A stretch of DNA of 64,000 nucleotides, taken from Trinickia violacea. GTDB taxonomy: Bacteria > Pseudomonadota > Gammaproteobacteria > Burkholderiales > Burkholderiaceae. Positions 17,296 to 26,083 of this stretch are shown here, in pieces (position 1 is the first letter of the stretch; every line of letters starts with the position of its first letter). The position numbers and the translations under genes are program-made. The notes beneath the pieces were generated by a model, which was not told the origin of the DNA, made no database searches, and saw only the letters and a program-made list of their open reading frames with translations. The DNA lies in contig NZ_CP040077.1 of the NCBI RefSeq assembly GCF_005280735.1, forward strand, positions 3,782,001 through 3,846,000, written 5' to 3'.

Positions 17296-18141
17296 ATGAC
17301 CGAACAGATTCCCCCGCCCTTCGCCTTCGGCGACCTCCAAGGCTGCCGTAACCCGTTCCAGCGCTTGCTTGGACAGCTGTCTCCCAGCGACAACACTCCG
17401 CTCTGGTTCGCCGGCGATCTGGTCAACCGTGGTCCGGAGTCTCTCGCGACGCTGCGCGACGTCGTCGGGTTCGGGGAACGCGCGGTAGCCGTGCTCGGCA
17501 ACCATGACCTTCACCTTCTCGCTGCTTCCGCCGGCATTCGTCGCACCAAGAACAGCGACACGCTCGACGACATCCTTGCGGCCCCCGACGCCGCTGAGCT
17601 GATCGAGTGGGTCCGCCACCGTCCATTCGCCCATTTCGAGAACGGAATGCTCTTGGTGCATGCGGGCGTTCTGCCGCAGTGGGATGTGACGTTGACGCTC
17701 GAACTGGCCGATGAGCTGCAGCGGGCGCTGCGCGCACCGACATGGATTGAGACGCTCAAAGACCTTTATGGAAACGAGCCTCGCCGCTGGAGCCCCGATT
17801 TGAAGCGCGCGGACCGCCTGCGCGTCGCGTTCAATGCGTTGACGCGAATCCGGTTCTGCACGGCCGACGGCGCGATGGAGTTCGCGGCGAACGGCGGGCC
17901 GAACGCGGCACCGGAAGGGTACTTGCCGTGGTTCGACGCGCCGGATCGTCAAACTGAAAATGTCACCGTCGTATTCGGACATTGGGCCGCGCTCGGTCTG
18001 ATGCTGCGAGACAACTTGATCGGGCTTGATTCGGGTTGTGTTTGGGGCAACCGTCTGTCGGCAGTTCGACTCGCAGCCAGTCCCGCTGAACGCAACGTTG
18101 CGCAGGTCGATTGCACGGAATGCAAAGCACTCGGTAATTGA
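17296..18141 (+). CDS. apaH: Symmetrical bis(5'-nucleosyl)-tetraphosphatase
   Basis: ApaH hydrolyses Ap4A to two ADP and removes NpnN caps from RNA. The 281-residue metallophosphatase has the family motifs in order: FGDLQGCRNPFQRLL, FAGDLVNRGPESLATLR, VLGNHDLHLLA and LLVHAGVLPQW, followed by a C-terminal FGHWAALGL. I start at ATG 17296 because homologues begin just before the GDLQG segment; the frame extends 26 residues upstream to 17218 but this is atypical. apaH is the usual flank of Burkholderia O-antigen loci. Confidence 0.9.
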   Translation: MTEQIPPPFAFGDLQGCRNPFQRLLGQLSPSDNTPLWFAGDLVNRGPESLATLRDVVGFGERAVAVLGNHDLHLLAASAGIRRTKNSDTLDDILAAPDAAELIEWVRHRPFAHFENGMLLVHAGVLPQWDVTLTLELADELQRALRAPTWIETLKDLYGNEPRRWSPDLKRADRLRVAFNALTRIRFCTADGAMEFAANGGPNAAPEGYLPWFDAPDRQTENVTVVFGHWAALGLMLRDNLIGLDSGCVWGNRLSAVRLAASPAERNVAQVDCTECKALGN

Positions 18142-18326
18142 TACCCACGGAATACCGATCAACAGGAAGAAGTTGCTTCCTATCGCCTGAAAAAGCACTG
18201 CCTTCCACAGATTCGCCTGACGCCTCGCCAACCTTCCCTGACACCCGCATGTCATCAATCGGACGTCCACCAATATTCCGTAACATAGGTTGTAACGAGT
18301 TTTACAGTTTTGCTTAAGACTCCCAA

Positions 18327-18332
18327 TATAAT
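18327..18332 (+). promoter_or_regulatory. Likely -10 box of the cysC promoter
   Basis: A consensus TATAAT lies 60 bases before the cysC start in an AT-rich stretch. No consensus -35 sits at the right distance (TTTACA at 18301-18306 is 20 bases upstream), so the promoter may be weak or activated. Confidence 0.4.
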
Positions 18333-18392
18333 TCGCTCCATGCGTTATGGCCCTTAAGCTTCTCTTCAGGAGGGCCGAGCTGGAGAAAAGTC

Positions 18393-19034
18393 TTGGGAAA
18401 CACCGCACCGTCGCCATCCGAGTTGCAGGCCAGCGCCGCAACGGTCCGCTGGGGCACCCTCGAAACCCGCACCCATGTCGCCGTGCTGCCGCGCGATTAT
18501 GGCGGCGTGATTTGGCTCACCGGCATGTCGGGCGCCGGCAAATCCACAATTGCGAACGGTTTGAAAGAGCGCCTGCAGACGGAGCGTTGCATGACGGTCG
18601 TCCTGGACGGCGACGCACTTCGAACGGGCTTGAACGCCGGTCTCGGTTTCAGCTACAACGATCGCCTCGAAAACGTCCGGCGCATGGCCGAAGCCGCCGC
18701 GCTATTCAAGGCCGAGGGTTTCCTCGTTATTTGTTCGCTGATCTCTCCCCTGATCGTCCACCGCAAGCTGGCACGCGAGATCATCGGGGATCGCTTCTTC
18801 GAGGTTCATATCAGCAGCAATCTCGCGTGCTGCGAGGCGCGCGACCCGAAGGGGCTCTATGCTCGCGCGCGTCGAGGCGAAATCCCCGAATTCACCGGCG
18901 TATCGTCGGCATACGAACTGCCGCCGTCACCGAATCTGGCAATCGACACCGCGGGCGAAGCCATCGCAACCTCAGTCGCGAAGCTAGAAGCGTTCGTCCG
19001 CGGCAACATCCGCTTCGCGCGGTCGCAACGCTGA
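18393..19034 (+). CDS. cysC: Adenylylsulfate (APS) kinase
   Basis: APS kinase phosphorylates adenosine 5'-phosphosulfate to PAPS. The 213-residue product has Walker A WLTGMSGAGKSTIANGL, the DGDALRTGLNAGLGFSYNDR segment, which aligns with the usual D-G-D-x-x-R and F-S-x-x-D-R motifs, and GLYARARRGEIPEFTGVSSAYELP near the C-terminus. The start is TTG at 18393 with GGAG eight bases before; no in-frame ATG exists upstream. A stand-alone cysC near surface-polysaccharide genes may supply PAPS for sulfation instead of assimilation; this is inference. Its 3' end overlaps the convergent acyltransferase by 51 bases. Confidence 0.9.
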   Translation: MGNTAPSPSELQASAATVRWGTLETRTHVAVLPRDYGGVIWLTGMSGAGKSTIANGLKERLQTERCMTVVLDGDALRTGLNAGLGFSYNDRLENVRRMAEAAALFKAEGFLVICSLISPLIVHRKLAREIIGDRFFEVHISSNLACCEARDPKGLYARARRGEIPEFTGVSSAYELPPSPNLAIDTAGEAIATSVAKLEAFVRGNIRFARSQR

Positions 19035-19787
19035 AACCGAGCCGCGTCCAACCGCCGCTTGCATTTCGGCGAGCGCAGCGCCCACCGAGTCCTGCGCCAG
19101 CGCAGCCAGCGAACGCCTATCCGGTCCAGCCATAATCGGCGCTCCCACGTACAGGTGCGCCGTGAGCGGCCCACCGCGCAACAGCGCGTTCAGCGAATCG
19201 GCAAGCGACAAGTCATCGATATACGCGGGCGCCGTCGATTGCCGGCCCTGCGCGTCCTCGTACATCAGGCAAATCGGCTGCACCGCACACCCCGCCGACA
19301 CCGCCGCCTGAAACATGTTTGCGTGAAACGGCAGCAACGCGAGCCCGTCGGACGTGGTGCCTTCCGGAAACACGCACATCAGCTCGCCCGCGCTCAGCCT
19401 ATCCGCCAGCTCGTGCATGATCCGCTTCGCGTCGCTGCGCTTTTCGCGCTGGATGAACACCGTGCCGAGCTGGTGCGCGAGCCAGCCCACCACGGGCCAG
19501 TTGCGGATCTCGGCCTTCGAGACGAACGGCGTCGGCCGCCACGCGTTGATCACGTAAATGTCGATCCACGATATGTGATTGCCGACCACCAGCGCGCCGT
19601 GATCGAGCCGCGCTTCGTCGTTGTGCACGACGAGGCGCATGCCCGCGAGACGCAGCATCTTCAGCGACCACTTGCGATTCATTTCGAGCTTCTGCTCGTC
19701 GGTCGCACGTGGGAAGCGTGTAGCGACGATCCACATGCCATGCAGCAGATGCGTGACGAGCCGAAGCTTGCGAAGCGCGATGTTCAT
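18984..19787 (-). CDS. Lysophospholipid acyltransferase (PlsC-type)
   Basis: The 267-residue product is a membrane-bound acyltransferase. A hydrophobic N-terminal stretch is followed by the catalytic NHISWID (NHx4D), the substrate-binding VFPEGTTSDG and the middle block GTVFIQREKRSDA. These identify the 1-acyl-sn-glycerol-3-phosphate acyltransferase superfamily, which makes phosphatidic acid or remodels other acyl lipids such as ornithine lipids. It lies just downstream of pyrC' on the same strand, so it may be the last gene of the pyr operon. Confidence 0.85.
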   Translation of the reverse strand: MNIALRKLRLVTHLLHGMWIVATRFPRATDEQKLEMNRKWSLKMLRLAGMRLVVHNDEARLDHGALVVGNHISWIDIYVINAWRPTPFVSKAEIRNWPVVGWLAHQLGTVFIQREKRSDAKRIMHELADRLSAGELMCVFPEGTTSDGLALLPFHANMFQAAVSAGCAVQPICLMYEDAQGRQSTAPAYIDDLSLADSLNALLRGGPLTAHLYVGAPIMAGPDRRSLAALAQDSVGAALAEMQAAVGRGSVSALRPREADVAADERF

Positions 19788-19811
19788 CGTGAGATTCCGT
19801 GTATGCGTGCG

Positions 19812-21089
19812 TCAGCGCGATTCGAACGCGACGTGTCCCGAGACGACCGTCGCGCGCACGCGTGCCGGCAGTTCGTACCCAAGAAACGGCGTGTTATGGC
19901 CCTGGCTCTTCAACACGCGCGGCTCGACACGCCAGTGCGCGCCCAGATCGAACACGCACAGGTCGGCGACTCCGCCCGCAGCGATACGTCCGGCAGGCAG
20001 CTTCAGCACGTCGGCGGGCGCATTGGTGATCCGGCTCAGCGCCTTCCCGAGCGGCACGCCCGCCTCGCTCGCCCACTTCACGGTCAGCGACAGCAGCAGC
20101 TCCAGGCCCGTCGCGCCCGGCGTCGCTTCGCCGAACGGCAGCAGCTTCTCGTCGTCGTCGACCGGGGTATGGTCCGAGCAGATCGCATCGATGGTGCCGT
20201 CGACGAGGCCCGCGCGAATCGCTTCGCGGTCGCGCTGGCCGCGCAATGGCGGGTCGAGCCGGAACTGCGCATCGAAGTAACCGATGTCGACGTCGATCAA
20301 GTGGATGTGATTCATGGCGACGTCGCACGTCACGGGCAGCCCTTCGGCCTTCGCCTCGCGCACGAGCGCGATGCCCGCCGCCGACGACAGATGCGACAGA
20401 TGCACGCGCGCGCCGGTCACGCGAATCAATTCGAAAATCGTATGGAGTGCGATCGTTTCGGCCGACACCGGTACGCCCGACAAACCGAGCCGCGACGCCA
20501 CCGCCCCGCTCGCCGCTACGCCGCCCTTCGCGAGATACGCGTCCAGCGGACGCAGCCACACCGTATAGCCGTAGGTGCTCGCGTATTGCAGCGCGCGCAG
20601 CATGACTTGCGTATCGACAATCGGATTGTCCGCCTGCGAAAAACCAATGCACCCGGACTCGGTCAGCGCGACCATCTCAGTGATGACCTGCCCCTTGAGC
20701 CCGACCGTCAGCGCGCCAAGTGGGTACACATGCGCCTGATTCAGATTGCGCGCGCGGTATTTCAGCATTTCGACAAGGCCGGGTTCGTCGAGCACCGGAT
20801 CGGTGTCCGGCGGGCAGACCAGGCTCGTCACGCCGCCCGCGAGGGCGGCGGCCATTTCAGAGACGAGCGTCGCCTTGTGCTCATAACCGGGCTCGCGCAG
20901 CCGCGCCGATAAATCGACGAAACCCGGGGCCACATAGAGGCCCTTTGCGTCGACCGTCTTCGCCGCATTGAAATCGGCCGGCGCGGCGCCGATCGAAACG
21001 ATCTTGCCCGCCGCAATAAATACGTCCGCCTGTTGTTCGGTGCCGGACGCCGGATCGATCAGCGTGCCGCCTTGGATATGGATCTTCAT
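19812..21089 (-). CDS. pyrC': Noncatalytic dihydroorotase homologue (PyrC')
   Basis: The 425-residue protein has the dihydroorotase/amidohydrolase fold, but the metal site is broken. The HxH of VDxHxHLREPG reads DLSARLREPG, and the usual FHCED histidine segment reads WLRPLDAYLAKGGV. The HLSHLSSAAG and CSDHTPV segments survive. This is the pattern of PyrC' of Pseudomonas, an inactive dihydroorotase that assembles with aspartate transcarbamoylase (PyrB), encoded immediately upstream here. It is therefore likely structural; an active dihydroorotase should be elsewhere in the genome. Confidence 0.88.
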   Translation of the reverse strand: MKIHIQGGTLIDPASGTEQQADVFIAAGKIVSIGAAPADFNAAKTVDAKGLYVAPGFVDLSARLREPGYEHKATLVSEMAAALAGGVTSLVCPPDTDPVLDEPGLVEMLKYRARNLNQAHVYPLGALTVGLKGQVITEMVALTESGCIGFSQADNPIVDTQVMLRALQYASTYGYTVWLRPLDAYLAKGGVAASGAVASRLGLSGVPVSAETIALHTIFELIRVTGARVHLSHLSSAAGIALVREAKAEGLPVTCDVAMNHIHLIDVDIGYFDAQFRLDPPLRGQRDREAIRAGLVDGTIDAICSDHTPVDDDEKLLPFGEATPGATGLELLLSLTVKWASEAGVPLGKALSRITNAPADVLKLPAGRIAAGGVADLCVFDLGAHWRVEPRVLKSQGHNTPFLGYELPARVRATVVSGHVAFESR

Positions 21090-21146
21090 GCGCTGCCTTT
21101 TTTCTGCGTTGCTTGTCGCTTCAGTGCTCTTAACTGCGGCCGGGGT

Positions 21147-22178
21147 TCAGTCGTTGTTACCTGCGACGATGCCCATCACGGCCATGCGCACGGCAATCCC
21201 GAACGTCACCTGATTCAGGATCACCGATTGCGGACCGTCGGCGACTTGCGAATCGATTTCGACGCCGCGGTTCATCGGGCCCGGGTGCATGACGATCGCA
21301 TCGGGCTTCGCGAGCGCGAGGCGCTCGGGCGTCAGCCCCCAGCTCTTGAAGTACTCCTGCGCCGACGGCAAGAGCGCCCCGCTCATCCGTTCGTTCTGCA
21401 AGCGCAGCATGATGATCACGTCGACGTCCTTCAGCCCTTCGTCGAGGTTGTGAAAGACGCGCACGCCCATCTGCTCGAGACCGCCCGGCAGCAAGGTACG
21501 CGGGCCGACCGCGCGCACTTCGGGCACGCCGAGCGTGGTCAATGCATGGATGTCGGAGCGCGCAACGCGCGAATGCAGGATGTCGCCGACGATCGCCACG
21601 CGCAGGTTCGTGAAATCGCGCTTGTAGTGGCGGATCGTGTACATGTCGAGGAGACCCTGCGTCGGATGCGCGTGGCGTCCATCGCCGGCGTTGATCACGT
21701 GCACGTGCGGCGCGCAGTGCTCGGCGATCAGGTACGGCGCACCGCTCGATGCATGACGCACGACGAACATGTCGGCGTGCATCGCCGAGAGATTGTTGAT
21801 CGTGTCGAGCAGCGACTCGCCTTTGCTCGTCGACGACGCGTTGATGTTCAGATTCAGCACGTCCGCCGAGAGGCGCGTCGCGGCAATCTCGAACGTCGTG
21901 CGCGTGCGCGTCGAGTTTTCGAAGAACAGATTGAACACCGATTTGCCGCGCAACAGCGGCACTTTCTTGATTTCGCGGTCCGTCACGCTGACGAACTGTT
22001 CGGCGGTATCGAGGATGTGCGTGATGATCGAGCGCGGCAGGCCCTCGATCGTCAGCAGGTGCTTGAGCTCGCCGTTCTTCGTGAGCTGCGGGTTGCCCTT
22101 TAGAAAGCCGTGGCGAAAGCGCTCGCCTTGGGTGGCTTCGCCGGTGTTGTCGGCCAAGCCCTGGGTGACGGTGTTCAT
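21147..22178 (-). CDS. pyrB: Aspartate carbamoyltransferase catalytic chain
   Basis: PyrB forms N-carbamoyl-aspartate in pyrimidine synthesis. The 343-residue chain contains the carbamoyl-phosphate site FFENSTRTRTTFEIAATRL, the SSTSKGESLLDTI loop, NAGDGRHAHPTQGLLD and IVMHPGPMNRGVEIDS. The start MNTVTQG at 22178 gives an N-terminal extension of about 30 residues over the E. coli chain, as in Pseudomonas-type enzymes that assemble with PyrC'. It lies between pyrR and pyrC'. Confidence 0.95.
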   Translation of the reverse strand: MNTVTQGLADNTGEATQGERFRHGFLKGNPQLTKNGELKHLLTIEGLPRSIITHILDTAEQFVSVTDREIKKVPLLRGKSVFNLFFENSTRTRTTFEIAATRLSADVLNLNINASSTSKGESLLDTINNLSAMHADMFVVRHASSGAPYLIAEHCAPHVHVINAGDGRHAHPTQGLLDMYTIRHYKRDFTNLRVAIVGDILHSRVARSDIHALTTLGVPEVRAVGPRTLLPGGLEQMGVRVFHNLDEGLKDVDVIIMLRLQNERMSGALLPSAQEYFKSWGLTPERLALAKPDAIVMHPGPMNRGVEIDSQVADGPQSVILNQVTFGIAVRMAVMGIVAGNND

Positions 22179-22324
22179 GATGTGCTGTGCCTGATTCAAA
22201 CGTGTGCTTGACGTGATTCGCAAGTTGCCCGCGGCAGCCGAGTAGGCTGGCGCGCGCTGCGAGAGAGCGCTGCACCGCGTCCGTCCCGCGACTTGCTGCA
22301 TTGGGAATTGCGTTGCCGCGTCAC

Positions 22325-22849
22325 TTAAGCGCGTGCTTCGGTGTGAAACGTAAGGTGTCCGTCGTCGCCGCGCGCGAGCACGAGCGTCGTGTCGGCGCCC
22401 ACCTCGACCACGCCGCCGACGAAGCGCGCGGCCACCGGCATCTCGCGTCCGCCGCGATCGGCGAGCACGGCGAGCTCCACGGCTGCGGGACGTCCGTAGT
22501 CATACAGCTCGTTCAAGGCGGCACGCACGGTGCGGCCCGTGTACAGCACGTCGTCGACGAGGACGATGCGGCGATCGTTCACGTCGAACGGCAGCGACGT
22601 CGGGCTTGCCTGGATATGCAGGCCCTTCTTCGCGTAGTCGTCGCGATGCAGCGCGATGTTGACGACGCCGAATTCGGCCGCGCCCAAATCTTTCGCGAGC
22701 CGCTCGACGAGCCACGCGCCGCCGCTGTAGATGCCGGCGAGCACAGGGCCATCCGCCGCGCCAAACGAAGCGCCCGGCGAACCGGGATACGCCGCGCGGA
22801 TCTGCTCGAGCAACGCGCGATAAAGCGCCTCCGCATCAATGAAGCTCAT
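22325..22849 (-). CDS. pyrR: PyrR pyrimidine regulator / uracil phosphoribosyltransferase
   Basis: The 174-residue product is a type I phosphoribosyltransferase with the PRPP loop VLVDDVLYTGRTVRAAL and the PyrR-typical LAGIYSGGAWLVERLA and IALHRDDYAKKG segments. PyrR converts uracil to UMP and, in Gram-positive bacteria, controls pyr attenuation; the regulatory role in betaproteobacteria is not visible here. The start at 22849 lies within the end of ruvX (14-base overlap). The 146-base gap to pyrB shows no obvious attenuator. Confidence 0.9.
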   Translation of the reverse strand: MSFIDAEALYRALLEQIRAAYPGSPGASFGAADGPVLAGIYSGGAWLVERLAKDLGAAEFGVVNIALHRDDYAKKGLHIQASPTSLPFDVNDRRIVLVDDVLYTGRTVRAALNELYDYGRPAAVELAVLADRGGREMPVAARFVGGVVEVGADTTLVLARGDDGHLTFHTEARA

Positions 22850-23276
22850 GATCGTCGGAAAGTCCGTCCAGATATTGTTGAAGGATGATGCGAGCCGCTT
22901 CGGCATCGAGCATGTCGGCACGCGCAGCGCCCTGGCGGATATCGGCCTCCGCCTCGACCGACGAATAGCGCTCGTCGACCCAAGTCACAGGCAGATTGAA
23001 ACGGCCGTTCAACTGATTGCCGAAACGCTTCGCGAGCTGCGTCATTTCGTGCGGGGTGCCGTCCGGATGGCACGGCAGGCCGACCACGAGCGCATCCGGC
23101 CGCCACTCGCCGATCAGCTTGCCGACCGCTTCGAAGCGGTATTCGCGATTGCGGTTTTGCAGGACGACGAGCGCGCGCGCATGGCGGGTGAGGGAATTGC
23201 CGATGGCGACGCCGATGCGCTTTTCACCGTAGTCGAACGCAAGCAGCGTCGCCTCACGTCCGACCACTTTGTTCAT
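22836..23276 (-). CDS. ruvX: RuvX/YqgF Holliday junction resolvase-like nuclease
   Basis: The 146-residue protein has the RNase H-like fold of YqgF: LLAFDYGEKRIGVAIGN with the first catalytic Asp, ALVVGLPCHPDGTPHEMT, and VTWVDERYSSVEAEADIR with the Asp-Glu pair. The family acts in rRNA processing or DNA junction resolution. It overlaps the yqgE stop by four bases, and pyrR begins inside it, so yqgE-ruvX-pyrR are coupled. Confidence 0.92.
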   Translation of the reverse strand: MNKVVGREATLLAFDYGEKRIGVAIGNSLTRHARALVVLQNRNREYRFEAVGKLIGEWRPDALVVGLPCHPDGTPHEMTQLAKRFGNQLNGRFNLPVTWVDERYSSVEAEADIRQGAARADMLDAEAARIILQQYLDGLSDDHELH

Positions 23277-23851
23277 GCGTGACCTGCTTCGCCGGAAAGC
23301 ATCGACAGCGTCACGCCGAGCAGCGCGAGCGCAGCCTCCAGGCGGTCTTCGGCGGGCACATCGAAAACGATTTTGGGGTCTGCCTCGACGGTGAGCCAGC
23401 CGTTCTTCGAGATTTCCTCTTCGAGCTGGCCTGCGCCCCAGCCGGCATGGCCGAGCGTCAGCAGAAAGCGTTCAGGACCCTTGCCGCTCGCGACGGCTTC
23501 GAGCACGTCCTTCGACGTGGTCATCTCGAGCCCGCCCGTCACCACCATCGACGACGTGTACGAGCTGCCCTCGACGGGCTCGTGCAGCACGAAGCCGCGC
23601 TCGGTTTGCACCGGGCCGCCGAAGTAGACAGGGACATGCAGGAGAGGCTCGATCTCGAGCTTGAGATCGATGCGATTGAAGAGCGATTCCAGGTCGATGT
23701 CGGTCGGCCGGTTGATGACAAGGCCGAGCGCGCCTTTCTCGCTGTGATCGCAAAGGTAGACCACAGTCCCTGAAAACGTGGGATCCACCATGTTGGGCAT
23801 GGCGATCAGGAACTGATTGGTCAAATTGATGCGATCGGTACTCTTGGGCAT
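23273..23851 (-). CDS. yqgE: YqgE/AlgH family protein
   Basis: The 192-residue product has the family opening NLTNQFLIAMPNMVDPTFSG and VVYLCDHSEKGALGLVINRP, then FGGPVQTERGFVLHE and FLLTLGHAGWGAGQLEEEI. AlgH homologues influence alginate and other traits in Pseudomonas but have no proven biochemical function. I begin at ATG 23851, since the frame's upstream extension is not conserved. It leads the yqgE-ruvX-pyrR-pyrB-pyrC' run. Confidence 0.92.
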   Translation of the reverse strand: MPKSTDRINLTNQFLIAMPNMVDPTFSGTVVYLCDHSEKGALGLVINRPTDIDLESLFNRIDLKLEIEPLLHVPVYFGGPVQTERGFVLHEPVEGSSYTSSMVVTGGLEMTTSKDVLEAVASGKGPERFLLTLGHAGWGAGQLEEEISKNGWLTVEADPKIVFDVPAEDRLEAALALLGVTLSMLSGEAGHA

Positions 23852-24065
23852 GGTTCGAATTTTATAGCAAAGACGAGGCGGAATGGCCGACAAGACCGCG
23901 CGTCAGACGGCTTTTGCCTGGATTCACGGCTTGAGGGCGATACTGCACTCTATCACGCGCTTACGCTTTGCCCACGGCCGGTTCGGCGCGGCTCACACAC
24001 GCCGGCCTAGGGTCGCGGCGAACCATGGCGGGAAAGCGTCGGAAAGATATGGAACGGCGGGGGCG

Positions 24066-25457
24066 CTACCGTGTCGCGTGGGAAGCGGAAGGCCCCTCGC
24101 GGCCGCGCTCGATCGCCTGCGTCAGCGCCGCAACCGCCTGCTGCGAATCGGGCGGCGCGACGCCGGCAGCCACCCGCAGCAGCATCGCGCGCAGCGCCTC
24201 GGTTGCCCGTGAAATCGACGCGCCGTCGGGCGCGTCGATCACCGCGCGCGAATGCACTTCGGGCGCCGCGGCGCCCGCGTGCGCACGGCGCCGCCACGCG
24301 AGACCCAGCGCGTCGGAAAGCAGCGCCACATGGCCGAGCCCGAGCGCGCACGCGGCGGCGCCGAGCCGGTACGCCGCGTCGCTAGCCAGGAGCGCGCCGC
24401 CGGCATCGTCTTTCGCGGTGCTCGCGTGTTTCGACAGCACGTCGATCGACGCGTCCGCGGTCTGCAGGAAATCCTCATACGCATTGGCGTTGACGCTCAA
24501 TACGCCCAGTTCACGCGTGAGCGACACATGACCCGTCGCCTGCTGTTCCGCCGCAGCCGCGCCTGCCTCCCACAACGCCTCGGAAGCCTGCGTGCCGGCG
24601 ACGTGCCAGTCGACGGTCAAGCCGTAGTCGTTGAGCAGCGCGACCTGGTCCGCGTCTTCGGCGGCGGCGCCGTAAAGCGCGTAGTCGCGCCACAGGATCG
24701 CAAGCGACGCGCGCACGAACGATCGCGGCGCCATCGCAATGCCGCGCGCCTGGTCGGCGAGGAGCAGATTGCAGCGCGCGTAGAAGCGCTTGGCGTCGCC
24801 AGCGCCCGACTCGGCCCGGCCGCTCGCGCGCAACGCCTTCGAACAGCCGGCAGCCAAACGCCAGACATCGTAGGGATCGGGGCCCGCGAGCTCGGCCATG
24901 CACGCCTCGATTTCGTCGAGCGCGCTTTGCGCCGCCGAGTGGCCGCGCAATATGAAGAGCAGCGCGGCCTCGTAGCTCGCCCTCAAGAGCGCAAGCCGTT
25001 GCGCGGGCACCGCCCGCAACGTTGCCGGCGGGATCGGCCGGTGGGCGAGCGCGAGGTCTTCGTAGGCGACTTCGAACGCGTGCGTATGCTGCGCGAGGCG
25101 CACGCTCAGCTCGCGGTAGTGATCGAACAGGGTCGCGGAACACGCGAGCTCGCGCAGATTGCGCCGCTCGATTGCCGCCTGAAAGTCATAGAGCGCGATG
25201 CCGAAGCGCCGCGCGAAGTCGCCGCCGGCAAACGGCGACGCGAGCACGAGCGTGTCGGCAAAACGCTGGGCCGCGTGCCAGCCGGCCTGGCGCAGCGCCG
25301 CGGCCGCGTGGATCAGCGGGGCGGTGATGTCAGCGTGCGCGCTGAATCCGCGTTGCGCGTCGATCAGCGCCGTCTCGGCCGCGCGCACCGCCGCGCCGCG
25401 CGGATTCGGCAGCGCTTCGAAACTCGCGGGAACGGCGGAACCCTGTGTCATAGGCAT
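24066..25457 (-). CDS. Unidentified alanine-rich helical protein
   Basis: The 463-residue protein is soluble, alanine-rich and predicted all-helical by composition, with no signal peptide or known catalytic motif. Distinct conserved-looking blocks are FYARCNLLLADQARG, LAILWRDYALYGAAAEDAD and LTVDWHVAGTQASEALWEAG. Its place between rubA and yqgE is where related genomes carry twitching-motility chemotaxis genes. A derivative of the N-terminal, Hpt-like part of PilL/ChpA (as FimL is in Pseudomonas) is possible, but I cannot show a phosphotransfer histidine. Function unknown. Confidence 0.7.
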   Translation of the reverse strand: MPMTQGSAVPASFEALPNPRGAAVRAAETALIDAQRGFSAHADITAPLIHAAAALRQAGWHAAQRFADTLVLASPFAGGDFARRFGIALYDFQAAIERRNLRELACSATLFDHYRELSVRLAQHTHAFEVAYEDLALAHRPIPPATLRAVPAQRLALLRASYEAALLFILRGHSAAQSALDEIEACMAELAGPDPYDVWRLAAGCSKALRASGRAESGAGDAKRFYARCNLLLADQARGIAMAPRSFVRASLAILWRDYALYGAAAEDADQVALLNDYGLTVDWHVAGTQASEALWEAGAAAAEQQATGHVSLTRELGVLSVNANAYEDFLQTADASIDVLSKHASTAKDDAGGALLASDAAYRLGAAACALGLGHVALLSDALGLAWRRRAHAGAAAPEVHSRAVIDAPDGASISRATEALRAMLLRVAAGVAPPDSQQAVAALTQAIERGREGPSASHATR

Positions 25458-25672
25458 GCGATACGACCACTCTCGGACCGCGCCTTCGTGGCGCGGACAA
25501 GCTGACGTGCCGTGCGGCGACGCGGTTTGACGGATACGGCCTGCGGAATCGACTCTCCAGCAGACCGCCTCGATGGTGAAACGAACAGCTGCGGCGAAAA
25601 TGCGAAAGCATCAGCGCTTGACGGGGGGCGCGCACAACGTATGCGCCCGGCCGCCGCTTGGCGCCGAACCGA

Positions 25673-25843
25673 TCAGATCTGGACCATCTCGAAGTCTTCC
25701 TTGCGCGCGCCGCATTCAGGACACGTCCAGTTGATCGGAACGTCTTCCCAGCGCGTGCCCGGGGCAATGCCTTCTTCCGGCAAGCCGGCTTCTTCGTCGT
25801 AAATCCAGCCGCAAATCAGGCACATCCAGCTTCTATATTCCAT
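25673..25843 (-). CDS. rubA: Rubredoxin
   Basis: The 56-residue protein has both iron-binding knuckles, CLICGW near residue 8 and CPECGARK near residue 41, and the intervening WIYDEEAGLPEEGIAPGT and WEDVP. It is a one-iron electron carrier of the AlkG1/RubA type. I use the internal ATG at 25843; the frame upstream is not rubredoxin-like. It is close to and divergent from the kinase gene at 26084. Confidence 0.95.
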   Translation of the reverse strand: MEYRSWMCLICGWIYDEEAGLPEEGIAPGTRWEDVPINWTCPECGARKEDFEMVQI

Positions 25844-26083
25844 TCTTATGCCGCGTCGAAAAATCCGTTGATCAAAGAGCCATGATGGTACCGTTTTGGC
25901 GCCCGGCTCGCTAGCAATCCAGCCCCTAACGGGCCTGGCGCGTTCGACTCGGGCGATCAGGATCAAATACGGAAAAAACGGCGCAGCACGCAAATTAAGC
26001 CGCATAATTGAGCCACCCGCACGCTATGTGCCCGCTTAACACCGCAGGTCCATGGCGAGATCTACCCTTCTTCCACACCGTTC

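Noticed and set aside
26005..26083. Possible TPP riboswitch before the ThiD-like gene
   Set aside because: The gap is too short and lacks the conserved CUGAGA and ACCUG-type elements.
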